64,000 nt of DNA from Bacillus marasmi (GTDB lineage: Bacteria; Bacillota; Bacilli; Bacillales; Cytobacillaceae). Each line of letters opens with the position of its first letter. The stretch's first letter is position 1. Of this stretch, positions 55,421 through 63,869 are shown piece after piece. The stretch is from NCBI RefSeq assembly GCF_902168435.1, contig NZ_LR656177.1:84803-148802 (forward strand), given 5' to 3'. A program made the position numbers and the translations under genes. The notes below the pieces were generated by a model that was not told the origin of the DNA, searched no databases, and saw only the letters and a list, made by a program, of their open reading frames with translations.

Positions 55421-57145
55421 ATGATGACGCAAGATAATCAGACGGACCGACAGGAGAATTTACTCAAGGTACTAACTGATATTAAATACGCCCTAGATAA
55501 TTCAGCGATCGTGGCGATTACCGATGTGAACGGAATCATCACGTATGTAAATGACAAATTTTGTAAAGTCTCTGAGTATGAACAAGACGAATTAGTTGGG
55601 GTTACCCATCGCATCCTAAATTCTGGTTATCATCCGAGTAGCTTTTGGAAAAAATTATGGGAAACCGTTAAGTCTGGAAAGAAGTGGGAAGGTGAGGTCC
55701 AAAACCGTAAAAAGGGTGGCAGCACTTACTGGGTCGATACGACGATTATTCCACTCCTTGACAGTGACCACAAGCCATATCAATATGTAGCCATTCGTTA
55801 TGATATTACTGAAAAGAAAAAGATGGAGCAGGAGTTGCTGGAAAGCAAGGAACGATATAAAAAACTAGCCTATCATGATGTCTTAACAGGTTTGCCCAAC
55901 CGGCTTAGCTTTATCGAAACGCTTAATCAAATGATTATCACTCATCCAAAGCTGGCGATTTGTTTTCTTGATATGGATCGTTTTAAGTTAGTCAATGATA
56001 CTTATGGACATGCCTTTGGGGATGAACTTTTAAAGGAATTTGTAGCGCGCTTACAGGTATGTGTTGGCGATCGCTGCATTTGTCTTTCTCGACAGAGCGG
56101 TGATGAATTTATCTTCATTTCTCCTTATTATCACATAACTAAAGTGGAAAAATTGGCGGAACTTATCCAACAGTCACTGACAAAGCCGTTTTATATTAAT
56201 GGAAAAGAAATATTTATTACTGCAAGTATTGGTATTAGTCTGTTTCCGGACCAATCTACAGATGTAGGTGAATTAATTCGTAAAGCGGACATCGCTATGT
56301 ACAAAGCTAAAAACAATGGCGGCAATAAATATGTTATATTCCAAGATCGGCAGGAAGAATCCGTGATTGAAAAGCTGAAAATCGAGAACGCTTTGCGACG
56401 AGCGGTGGAACAGGACGAATTTCGACTATATTACCAGCCGAAAATCAATGTTTCAACAGGACATGTTTATGGCATGGAGGCGTTAATTCGCTGGTATCAT
56501 CCTGAACTAGGTATCGTATCACCCGACCGGTTTATACCAGTCGCGGAGCAAACTGGTCTTATTAATGAAATTGGTGAATGGGTGCTCTGGACCGCCTGTC
56601 AAAAAAATATGCTTCTCCTTGAGCAAGGCTATCGGCTTAGCGTTTCTGTTAACGTTTCTATCATCCAATTAATCCGTCAAGGCTTTGTTGAAAATCTTCG
56701 GAATATCCTAGCTGAGACGGGCTTGCCGCCACACTTTTTAGAGCTAGAGATAACAGAAACAGTTGCGATACAGCATAAGGATTATGTTCACGAGGTACTG
56801 CATTTTCTCAAGGAAATGGGTGTAAAAATTGCGATTGATGATTTCGGTACAGGCTATTCATCGATGATCTATTTGAAGGAAATTCCGGTTGATACTGTTA
56901 AAATTGATCGTTCCTTCGTCACTGAAATGAATCAAAACCTGTTCGACCTGAAGGTAATCGAAGCGATTATTTCTGTCAGTCAAAGCTTGAATTTGTCTGT
57001 CATCGCTGAAGGGGTCGAAACATACGAGCAATTGGAGCTTTTGAAAAGTAAAAACTGCGACAGCGTCCAAGGGTTTATTTTCAGTAAACCACTTCCGGAG
57101 CAAGAACTCGAATTATTTTTGCACAAAAATTTAATCGCTCATTAG
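55421..57145 (+). CDS. PAS-GGDEF-EAL cyclic di-GMP protein
   Basis: Starting at ATG 55421 (GTGGGG upstream) the 574-aa protein has a PAS domain with PAC motif (about residues 18-135), a GGDEF domain whose signature is SGDEF (226-230), and an EAL domain with EAL at 353-355, the ELEITET motif and IDDFGTGYSS. SGDEF may still support synthesis or may bind GTP only; the EAL residues for phosphodiesterase activity look complete. No membrane segment is evident. It may link motility to surface life in this chemotaxis-rich region. Confidence 0.92.
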   Translation: MMTQDNQTDRQENLLKVLTDIKYALDNSAIVAITDVNGIITYVNDKFCKVSEYEQDELVGVTHRILNSGYHPSSFWKKLWETVKSGKKWEGEVQNRKKGGSTYWVDTTIIPLLDSDHKPYQYVAIRYDITEKKKMEQELLESKERYKKLAYHDVLTGLPNRLSFIETLNQMIITHPKLAICFLDMDRFKLVNDTYGHAFGDELLKEFVARLQVCVGDRCICLSRQSGDEFIFISPYYHITKVEKLAELIQQSLTKPFYINGKEIFITASIGISLFPDQSTDVGELIRKADIAMYKAKNNGGNKYVIFQDRQEESVIEKLKIENALRRAVEQDEFRLYYQPKINVSTGHVYGMEALIRWYHPELGIVSPDRFIPVAEQTGLINEIGEWVLWTACQKNMLLLEQGYRLSVSVNVSIIQLIRQGFVENLRNILAETGLPPHFLELEITETVAIQHKDYVHEVLHFLKEMGVKIAIDDFGTGYSSMIYLKEIPVDTVKIDRSFVTEMNQNLFDLKVIEAIISVSQSLNLSVIAEGVETYEQLELLKSKNCDSVQGFIFSKPLPEQELELFLHKNLIAH

Positions 57146-57153
57146 CAAGTCTG

Positions 57154-57188
57154 TAGACTACATTTCGAAATGAATGTAGTCTTTTTGT
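57154..57188 (+). terminator. Terminator of the GGDEF/EAL gene
   Basis: AGACTACATT and AATGTAGTCT around TCGAAATG form a perfect 10-bp stem, followed by TTTTTG. Confidence 0.88.
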
Positions 57189-57217
57189 TTATGAAGCTTT
57201 TTTAGCTTAGAGAAGTT

Positions 57218-57246
57218 ATAAAATTCACATAAATAGTGAATTTTAT
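57218..57246. promoter_or_regulatory. Perfect 11-bp inverted repeat upstream of the MCP-B12 operon
   Basis: ATAAAATTCAC (57218-57228) and GTGAATTTTAT (57236-57246) flank a seven-base spacer, about 90 bases upstream of the start codon. The geometry suits a dimeric repressor site. It lacks a T-run and is not a terminator. Confidence 0.5.
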
Positions 57247-57336
57247 CGTTTTTTTAATATAAGAAATGATTTAAGATGAAGATGGAAATGTCTGTATTTA
57301 AGAGCTTAGGCACGCTCGCTATTGGGAGGGCTTAAA

Positions 57337-58860
57337 TTGTCGAATCATTCTTTTTTGGAAAAACAGAAGAAACGATTAGAAAAGCAGCTCAGTGTACTGT
57401 GGTCACAAATAAACTACTGCGAAGATATCGAAACATCCTCAGAGGCACTGGGAGATTATTTGTTAAAAATCAAAAAGATTTACTTAGACTACACTGGTAA
57501 TGAAAATTACATAACCTTGATCGCTGAACGTACAAAGCAAAAAATAGATAATCAATTAACGTTGTTTCTCGATGGTTTAAACAAAATGATTCAGCTTCGC
57601 GAAAACTATACCGAGATTAACGCCAAAATCGTTGAATTAAACAATAATCATACCGAGGTGGAAAGGGAGCTTCAAAAAACCTTTCGCTTATTGAAAGACG
57701 TTTCATCGCAAACGAATATCCTTGCGATCAATGCAAATATTGAGGCACATCGCTTAGGACAGCAGGGAGCGGTGTTTAAAATTATCGCAACCGAAGTGCG
57801 GAAATTATCCGAAGTGACCAGTAATTCTACCACGAATATCACAGATACCACTAGTCAACTTACGATGCAAACTTCAGAAATGACGCATACGCTTAATGAA
57901 AACAATCAAACTTTATTTGCGGTTTTTGAAGAGCTTGAGCAAGGGAAGGAAAGCTTCATTACAATGTATCAGGACTCTGAAAACATCGTCAATGAATCCC
58001 TGATTCTGGATGATACGCTACATATGATACTTGAACTCATTGAAAAAGTGTATGTTTTGGTTGAATACAATAAAATGAGCTATGCCAATGTTAGAAAAAT
58101 CCTTGAGCAGCAGGTCGATTTAACAAAGGAAATGCTTGTTGATTTTAATAAGGAGCTAGGGGTTACTTCGTACCGCATGCGATCTGAAATTACTTCTAAT
58201 TTATATAAAGACTTTTATCGTCATTTTAAAGAAGAAAATTTGGAGGCATGTACCGATTTAATCAAAAATGCCTTGGAGTCCGGCGAGGATGCGACGTTTA
58301 TTACGAATCACATTCTCGAACGAACCGTGGAAACAATCGGTAAAGAGCAAATTGATAAGCTCGTTCCGTTAACTGAAATATATGTAAATGGCCGCATTAT
58401 CGAGGCTTGTATGGATATATTGATTCCGATTTTAGAAAAAGAACACAGAAATAATCACCTCGGAAAAATCATCATCGGAAATGCCTTCGGAGATTACCAT
58501 GCGTTAGGTAGGAAAATTATCGCCACCTTCCTCAAAATGGCGGGATTTGATGTCATCGATCTCGGCTTGTCCGTTGATAATGATGTTTTTGTTAAGGCGG
58601 CAAAAGAACATAACGCGAAACTCATTTGTGTTTCTGCGCTAATTCTCCACACAGCTGAGGAAGTGTCTAGACTAAGAGAATTATTGGATAAAGAAGGCTT
58701 AAACTACGTGAAAATTCTCGTTGGAGGAGCACCTTTCAATTTTGAACCGAGACTCGTTCAAACCGTCAAAGCCGATGCGATGGCTACAACCGGGATTGAA
58801 GCAGTTAAAGTTGCCAAGGAATTGCTTGGTCTATTAAGCAGAAGGGTGGGCTTGTCATGA
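57337..58860 (+). CDS. Cytoplasmic MCP-like signalling domain fused to B12-binding domain
   Basis: Beginning at TTG 57337 (TGGGAGGG upstream), the 507-aa soluble protein has an N-terminal coiled coil with a degenerate MCP tip (Gln125, SQTNILAINANIEAHRLG, then EVRKLSEVTS), a helical B12-cap domain (about 290-370), and a cobalamin-binding Rossmann domain with the DxHxxG lower-ligand motif at Asp386, His388 and Gly391 (GDYHALGRKI), then IDLGLSVDND and SALILHTAEE. It overlaps the next gene by four bases. It probably senses cobalamin state or a methyl donor and signals to CheA/CheW. The fusion is unusual. Confidence 0.85.
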   Translation: MSNHSFLEKQKKRLEKQLSVLWSQINYCEDIETSSEALGDYLLKIKKIYLDYTGNENYITLIAERTKQKIDNQLTLFLDGLNKMIQLRENYTEINAKIVELNNNHTEVERELQKTFRLLKDVSSQTNILAINANIEAHRLGQQGAVFKIIATEVRKLSEVTSNSTTNITDTTSQLTMQTSEMTHTLNENNQTLFAVFEELEQGKESFITMYQDSENIVNESLILDDTLHMILELIEKVYVLVEYNKMSYANVRKILEQQVDLTKEMLVDFNKELGVTSYRMRSEITSNLYKDFYRHFKEENLEACTDLIKNALESGEDATFITNHILERTVETIGKEQIDKLVPLTEIYVNGRIIEACMDILIPILEKEHRNNHLGKIIIGNAFGDYHALGRKIIATFLKMAGFDVIDLGLSVDNDVFVKAAKEHNAKLICVSALILHTAEEVSRLRELLDKEGLNYVKILVGGAPFNFEPRLVQTVKADAMATTGIEAVKVAKELLGLLSRRVGLS

Positions 58861-59891
58861 ACTCAATCGAACGGGTAGTAAACGCTGTAACATTTCAACA
58901 GGTCGATCGCGTCCCGGTCATCCCAGTTGCGTTAACGCAAGGAGCGAAGCTATTAAATGTAGATTTACCTACATATCAACAAAGTGGAGTCCATCTTGCC
59001 AATGGCCAGTTAAAGCTTTTGGAGCGGTTGGGGCATGATGGTGTAGTGGGTGTACCGCACGTAATCCAGGACTTGGTTCCTTGGGGCTTGCCACTCACCT
59101 ATAATCTTAACGGCTCACCAATTCTTTCGAAAACTCTGTTTACTAGAGGCGAAGATATTGTAAATTTGAAAGTTCCAAATCCGGCGAGTTCTCATGAAAC
59201 AATGGAAACATTAAAAGCGATTAACATCCTCGCTAAAGAGGTTGGTCATCATACACCAGTTATCGCTGCACAAATTGCGCCGTTTAGTTTGCCGAGTATG
59301 CTGATGGGAACAGGACCGTTTTTGAGGCTTCTTCTTGAGGAGGACCGTAACGGCGATCAATATATGAATCTACTGTTGGATAAATGTAAGCAATATGTCG
59401 TGTCCTGGGCGAAGCAAATGGTTGAGCAGGGGGCGCTCATCATTGTGTTGGCTGATGGAATGGCGTCGGAAACCGTTATCAGTAGACGCTTATTCGAAAA
59501 ATACGTTCATCCGCTGTTGACCGAAACCATTAAAGAAATTGGTGTTCCGGTTGTATATGAACCAGTTGGCAGCACCCAAGGAATATTAGACTTAATTGCC
59601 ACGACTGGTGCTTTGGTCGCAATTATCGAGCACAAGGATAATTTGCTAGAGTGTAAAAAAATCGCCCAAGGTCGGATTGCGATTATGGGTAATTTTAATA
59701 ACATCGAAATGTTAAATTGGAATCCGATTCGGACTCAGCTTGAAGTGAAAAAGGCTATTAACAAGGCTGCCACAGGTTATGGCTATATCGTTTCATCGCA
59801 AGGACCGGAAATCCCATACAATGTCCCAATCGAAGTCATCGAAACCATGGTCCACGCCACCAAGGAATTCGGGAGATATAAGCAAGGATAA
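58857..59891 (+). CDS. UroD / corrinoid methyltransferase (MtaA)-like protein without zinc ligands
   Basis: The 344-aa TIM-barrel-type protein has the family start (SIERVVNAVTFQQVDRVPVIP) and matches MtaA/CmuA-like corrinoid methyltransferases over its length. Where those have the zinc-binding HxC (as in HICGNT) this protein has EPV (residues 235-237, EPVGST), and the late cysteine of the APGC-type motif is Gln. It therefore cannot bind zinc in the usual way. ATGA overlap with the B12-domain gene indicates they work together. Confidence 0.78.
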   Translation: MNSIERVVNAVTFQQVDRVPVIPVALTQGAKLLNVDLPTYQQSGVHLANGQLKLLERLGHDGVVGVPHVIQDLVPWGLPLTYNLNGSPILSKTLFTRGEDIVNLKVPNPASSHETMETLKAINILAKEVGHHTPVIAAQIAPFSLPSMLMGTGPFLRLLLEEDRNGDQYMNLLLDKCKQYVVSWAKQMVEQGALIIVLADGMASETVISRRLFEKYVHPLLTETIKEIGVPVVYEPVGSTQGILDLIATTGALVAIIEHKDNLLECKKIAQGRIAIMGNFNNIEMLNWNPIRTQLEVKKAINKAATGYGYIVSSQGPEIPYNVPIEVIETMVHATKEFGRYKQG

Positions 59892-59964
59892 TATTCATGA
59901 TGAGCAAGTGGAGAGAAGGTGATTTTCTCCGCTTGTTTTCTTTATTTATGGGAGGATTTTTTGG

Positions 59965-60140
59965 TGTTTTTCATGTGAGAGTGTCCAATGGAGCCCTTCA
60001 ATGAAACACATTTGGGGAAAGCTTGGGTGAAAATATGAAACACTTTTGGAGAAAGATTGGGTAGTAATGTATTATGGAGCCTTCCAATGAAACACTTTTG
60101 TGGGAAGCTTGGGTGGAAATGTATCATGGAACCCATATAT
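59965..60140. repeat. Intergenic array with AATGAAACACTTTTG core
   Basis: About three and a half degenerate units contain ATGAAACAC(T/A)TTTGG, GGAAAGCTTGGGTG and TGGAGCC(C/T)T at ~50-60-base spacing. A stem AGCCTC/GAGGCT lies at about 60163-60190. The remaining bases up to 60360 show no gene. Confidence 0.75.
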
Positions 60141-60359
60141 GAGTTACTTTGACGAAAAAAAATAGCCTCAACTCAAACGGAAGAGGCTTTGCCAAATAAA
60201 GGCGAATAAAAACCAATTCCTATTGTATCGTAAAATCAAGCCAAAAAATCTACCATCAATGTCAAAAATAGTAATTAATAGTAGGGATTTTTGAACTTTA
60301 TGACAGAGAAGAAAATATCTCAAACCAAAAAAGACCTCCATATTCAAGGTTGGATTATT

Positions 60360-60875
60360 TTAAGCACCATTATTTAAATCATCATCAATAAATTCATCAT
60401 CAATAAATTTATCCGATACGCTATCTTTGTTAGTATAATTTTTTATTTTATTTATTAACTTTTTTAATAAAGGAGCATTATTATTCTGTTGTTTAAGTTG
60501 TTTAAAATAACAAACTCGACACTCATATGGATTTTTACTAAACTCGGAAACAACTAATTTTTCAATCCCCAATTTTTTAGCTATACATGTTCTATGCTGA
60601 CCATCATCGAAAGCAACATGACCACAATCATTAAGTACTGCGTAAATACCTGTATCCTTTTCGAAAGCGTTCTTTTCTTTTAAATATTCTGCAAACTCTC
60701 TGCAGTAATCAACACTACCATCTGAGTAGCCTTTAGATAAAGGAACATATTTCTCATATTCTTCATCCGTTAGTTCTAGTGAGCATTTCCCAGTTAATCT
60801 TTTAAAACAATCATACTTCCCCAAGTTAAAAGCGTAAGAATATTTTTGCGGATTAATAGTTTCCAGTTTTTTCAC
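60360..60875 (-). CDS. ParB-like DGQHR-motif protein of unknown function
   Basis: The 171-aa protein contains YAVLNDCGHVAFDDGQHRTCIAKKLG, resembling the ParB/sulfiredoxin nuclease-like core DGxHR. Six cysteines, several in pairs (CGH, CRVC), may bind metal. The tail is Lys/Asn- then Asp-rich. It starts at GTG with a ribosome binding site very close by. Neighbours give no clue; the gene is AT-rich and may be acquired. Confidence 0.55.
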   Translation of the reverse strand: MKKLETINPQKYSYAFNLGKYDCFKRLTGKCSLELTDEEYEKYVPLSKGYSDGSVDYCREFAEYLKEKNAFEKDTGIYAVLNDCGHVAFDDGQHRTCIAKKLGIEKLVVSEFSKNPYECRVCYFKQLKQQNNNAPLLKKLINKIKNYTNKDSVSDKFIDDEFIDDDLNNGA

Positions 60876-61024
60876 CTCTCCCTATAGTTATTTATGAGCA
60901 TATTTATTGGCATATGACAATAAAAGTCAGCAGGAGGTAACTGCTGACCAGTTTAATGCATCTAGTTCAATAATGTAATCAAAAAATCATTAACATGGTT
61001 GATAAACGATATTTGGACAAAAAG

Positions 61025-61053
61025 AAAAAACCTTGTTATAGCAAGGTTTTTTC
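61025..61053 (-). terminator. Terminator after tRNA-Ala
   Basis: CCTTG and CAAGG arms (with TTATAG loop) flanked by AAAAAA and TTTTTT, directly downstream of the tRNA on the minus strand. Confidence 0.85.
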
Positions 61054-61057
61054 GGTA

Positions 61058-61131
<74 letters not shown>

Positions 61132-61261
61132 TAATATAAGTCAAATCACGGTATAAGAAAAATTATAGCGAGTAAAACAACGATATGCAAGTGTAAAATC
61201 TGACTAACTTCAAAGGGGAGGTCAGCGTCATTTTACAGGCATTTCTACAAAGGCCATATAT

Positions 61262-61292
61262 AAAAAGGGGAGGAACCAAATCCCTCCCCGAT
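61262..61292 (-). terminator. Terminator of the MgtC gene
   Basis: GGGGAGG and CCTCCCC arms, followed on the minus strand by TTTTTA. Confidence 0.85.
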
Positions 61293-61294
61293 AA

Positions 61295-61990
61295 CTAAGA
61301 CATACTTTCAACTTCAAGCTTTTCAACACCTTCGATATTTACAACATGCTGATACACTTCAGTCGTATCCTCGCTAAAATCAACAATTAGCATTAATTGA
61401 AGTAACAGGTCACCGTCACTTTGATCTTTAATTCGCATCGTTTTAATTTTAATTTCTTCCTTCCTAACTTTATTGATAATATCGTTCATCTTGCTCCGAT
61501 CATTAACATAAAGCTTTAGCTGAACCTCTTTTTCGCGAAGTCTCCGAATCCCGAACAAATTCATGATATACGGAACAATTTCTACGCTAATAATCAGAAG
61601 TACAACTCCGAAGATTGCTTCAATATAAAAGCCGGTTCCAACGGCAATTCCGATTCCAGCAGCTCCCCAAATCATTGCCGCTGTCGTTAATCCGGAAATA
61701 CTCTCATTGCCACGGCGGAGAATAACCCCGGCGCCAAGAAAGCCAATACCGGACACAATCTGCGCTGCCAAACGGAGCGGATCCATCGTAATGTTGACAT
61801 CATCATCACCTGGGAATAAATAAGCCGACTGAATCGACACAATCGTCAGTAAGCAGCTAACAATACAGATAACCAAGCTCGTTTTTAATCCGACCGGCTT
61901 CCGCTTTAATTCGCGTTCAAGACCGATAATTAATCCTAACACCGCGGAAATCCCTAGCTTTAATAAAATATCCCAATCGATCGCAAACAT
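61295..61990 (-). CDS. MgtC/SapB family membrane protein
   Basis: The 231-aa product has about five membrane helices in the first 140 residues with the family motifs LGLIIGLERELKRKPVGLKT and GIGFLGAGVILRRG, then a cytoplasmic ACT-like domain (about 150-231). MgtC proteins affect magnesium homeostasis and ATP synthase in other bacteria. GGGGAGG precedes the ATG. The exact role here is unknown. Confidence 0.88.
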   Translation of the reverse strand: MFAIDWDILLKLGISAVLGLIIGLERELKRKPVGLKTSLVICIVSCLLTIVSIQSAYLFPGDDDVNITMDPLRLAAQIVSGIGFLGAGVILRRGNESISGLTTAAMIWGAAGIGIAVGTGFYIEAIFGVVLLIISVEIVPYIMNLFGIRRLREKEVQLKLYVNDRSKMNDIINKVRKEEIKIKTMRIKDQSDGDLLLQLMLIVDFSEDTTEVYQHVVNIEGVEKLEVESMS

Positions 61991-62140
61991 AATCCTCCCC
62001 CGCTCTTTTCCTTGTAGTTTCTATGTAATAAAGGAATTTGTGTGAAATGCCAATAGGAGTATAGAAAAAACTAAAATAATAAGTGTAAAATTATACCTAA
62101 ATAAATTTTACCATGTAATCATCAAGAAGGAGATTAATAA

Positions 62141-63028
62141 ATGGGGAAAACCTACATAAATCCATATATTGCCTTAGCAATTGGTGTCATCTCTGTTTCG
62201 ACCTCGGCCATATTTGTGAAATTCTCCTCCGCACCAGCAGGCGTGATTGCGTTTTACCGACTCTTTTTTTCTGTCCTGCTTATGTTGCCGGTATTTCTAA
62301 TAAAGTATGTTTCCGAACTTCGACTTATTACGAAGCGCGATTGGCTTTACTCAACCATATCCGGAGTCTTCCTAGCTTTTCACTTTATTCTTTGGTTTGA
62401 ATCGCTCAACTACACTTCTGTCGCCAGTTCAACTGTTCTAGTAACGCTTCAGCCTCTGTTCGCTTTTATAGGCACCTTCATCTTTTTTAATGAAAGGTTG
62501 TCGGTAAAAGAAATATTAAGTGGTGTCACAGCTGTAATAGGGAGCGTTGTCATCAGTTGGGGTGATTTTCTCATCAGCGGTGATGCGTTATTCGGTGACA
62601 TTTTAGCTTTAATCGCTTGTGGACTCATTACTGCTTATTTATTATTTGGACAAACCGTTCGGAAAAGAGTCTCGTTGATCACCTATACATTTGTTGTGTA
62701 TAGCATCAGTTCAATCACGTTACTTCTATATGTATTAATCAACGGTGACAAGCTATTCGGTTACGATAGCGTCAATTGGCTTAATTTCTTCTTGCTGGCG
62801 CTCATTCCAACATTATTCGGACACACCCTTATGAATTGGTCACTAAAATGGCTCAGTACTTCGACTATATCCGTAGCCATTCTTTTTGAACCGATTGGCG
62901 CAACAATTCTTGCGGTCATATTCCTGAATGAAACCATCCTCTGGACTCAAATAGTAGGGGGAATCATCGTGCTAGCAGGTATCATGATTTTTCTAATGCA
63001 TAAGAAAAGAGAAAGAGGCACCCCATAA
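62141..63028 (+). CDS. EamA/DMT family transporter
   Basis: The 295-aa protein has ten predicted membrane segments in two EamA repeats (for example ISVSTSAIFVKFSSAPAGVIAFYR and LIPTLFGHTLMNWSLKWLSTST). AAGGAG precedes the ATG. Members export or import amino acids and other small metabolites; the substrate cannot be told from sequence. The stop codon lies in a terminator loop. Confidence 0.9.
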   Translation: MGKTYINPYIALAIGVISVSTSAIFVKFSSAPAGVIAFYRLFFSVLLMLPVFLIKYVSELRLITKRDWLYSTISGVFLAFHFILWFESLNYTSVASSTVLVTLQPLFAFIGTFIFFNERLSVKEILSGVTAVIGSVVISWGDFLISGDALFGDILALIACGLITAYLLFGQTVRKRVSLITYTFVVYSISSITLLLYVLINGDKLFGYDSVNWLNFFLLALIPTLFGHTLMNWSLKWLSTSTISVAILFEPIGATILAVIFLNETILWTQIVGGIIVLAGIMIFLMHKKRERGTP

Positions 63029-63041
63029 GTGCCTCTTTCTA
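63011..63041. terminator. Bidirectional terminator overlapping the transporter stop
   Basis: GAAAGAGGCAC (63011-63021) and GTGCCTCTTTC (63029-63039) pair perfectly; the TAA stop at 63026-63028 is in the loop. It also ends the small convergent gene. Confidence 0.85.
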
Positions 63042-63045
63042 CTAC

Positions 63046-63222
63046 TTAATAGAAAACAAATGACATTTTTGAAAAAAATAAAGCGAAAATCACACAAAGA
63101 ATCAAAGTGCCTCCATACACCCTATCATCTGCATTGCTGATTTTTATCGCCTCAATATATCCTCGTAAAAACAAAAAAACGGCCATTACAAATGATAAAT
63201 AAAAAGCAAAACTCTCTAGCAT
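63046..63222 (-). CDS. Small two-helix membrane protein (58 aa)
   Basis: The minus-strand frame starts at ATG 63222 with AAGGAGATTGAAAT upstream, a near-ideal ribosome binding site. The 58-aa product MLESFAFYLSFVMAVFLFLR ... has two hydrophobic helices (about 5-19 and 39-52) joined by a charged loop (KISNADDRVYGG). The TAA stop lies next to a shared terminator. Family unknown to me; coding status rests on the ribosome binding site and amphipathic layout. Confidence 0.6.
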   Translation of the reverse strand: MLESFAFYLSFVMAVFLFLRGYIEAIKISNADDRVYGGTLILCVIFALFFSKMSFVFY

Positions 63223-63507
63223 ATTTCAATCTCCTTATGAAAAAATCCAATTAATATAAAATATGACACGCCTGGCAAATCTATTACTAAATTACGCAAT
63301 AATAGAAACAGATCGAACGGAGGATTGTGGATATGTTTATTAAGATTGTTGATAAAGTGTGGATATTCTGAAAATTAGCACAACTACCAACTGGTTTTTA
63401 ATGTTTCATGCTGTGGATAAAATTACTCTTTATTTTCACGGTTTAATATTGAAAGAAATAGATAAGAATACTTTTATGATTTAATCCAAAAAAATTGAAG
63501 ATTTATG

Positions 63508-63536
63508 TTGCATTCATTTTTTATCCGTGATATATT
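63508..63536 (+). promoter_or_regulatory. rRNA operon promoter P1
   Basis: TTGCAT (63508-63513), 17 bases, TATATT (63531-63536), upstream of a second promoter and the 16S gene. Tandem promoters are usual for Bacillus rrn operons. Confidence 0.65.
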
Positions 63537-63602
63537 AGAACACGTCCTCACCGAGAGGGACGGACAAACAACTTCGAATGAAAAAATCTTTTAAAAAAGA
63601 TG

Positions 63603-63631
63603 TTGACATCCAAAGTTGAAAATGTTAAATT
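63603..63631 (+). promoter_or_regulatory. rRNA operon promoter P2
   Basis: Consensus TTGACA (63603-63608), 17 bases, TAAATT (63626-63631). A boxA-like antitermination sequence (TGCTCTTTGAAAACT, about 63665-63680) follows in the leader. Confidence 0.8.
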
Positions 63632-63787
63632 AATAAAGTCGCCTCTGAGCGATAAGTTAAAAATTGCTCTTTGAAAACTAAACAAACAAACGTCAACAAT
63701 AAACAAATTTTAGTGTATCTGACTTCGGTTATGAACACTAGCCAACGTAACTTTTATGAGCTAAATCAACTCAACTTTCTCGCGTAT

Positions 63788-63869
63788 AACGCGCAGTAAT
63801 ATCCTTACGGATAACTGCCCGTAAATGCCCGATTGATTCGACTAACCATCTAAAGATGGAAGTCTCATC
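63788..63869 (+). other. Structured element in the 16S leader, related to 39694-39834
   Basis: CGCAGTAATATCC pairs with GGATAACTGC-CCG; then AAATGCCCGATT, CTAACCAT, a short loop, ATGG and AAGTCTCA. Each block matches the element near 39.7 kb except that both hairpins are shorter. It ends just before the mature 16S start. Confidence 0.55.
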
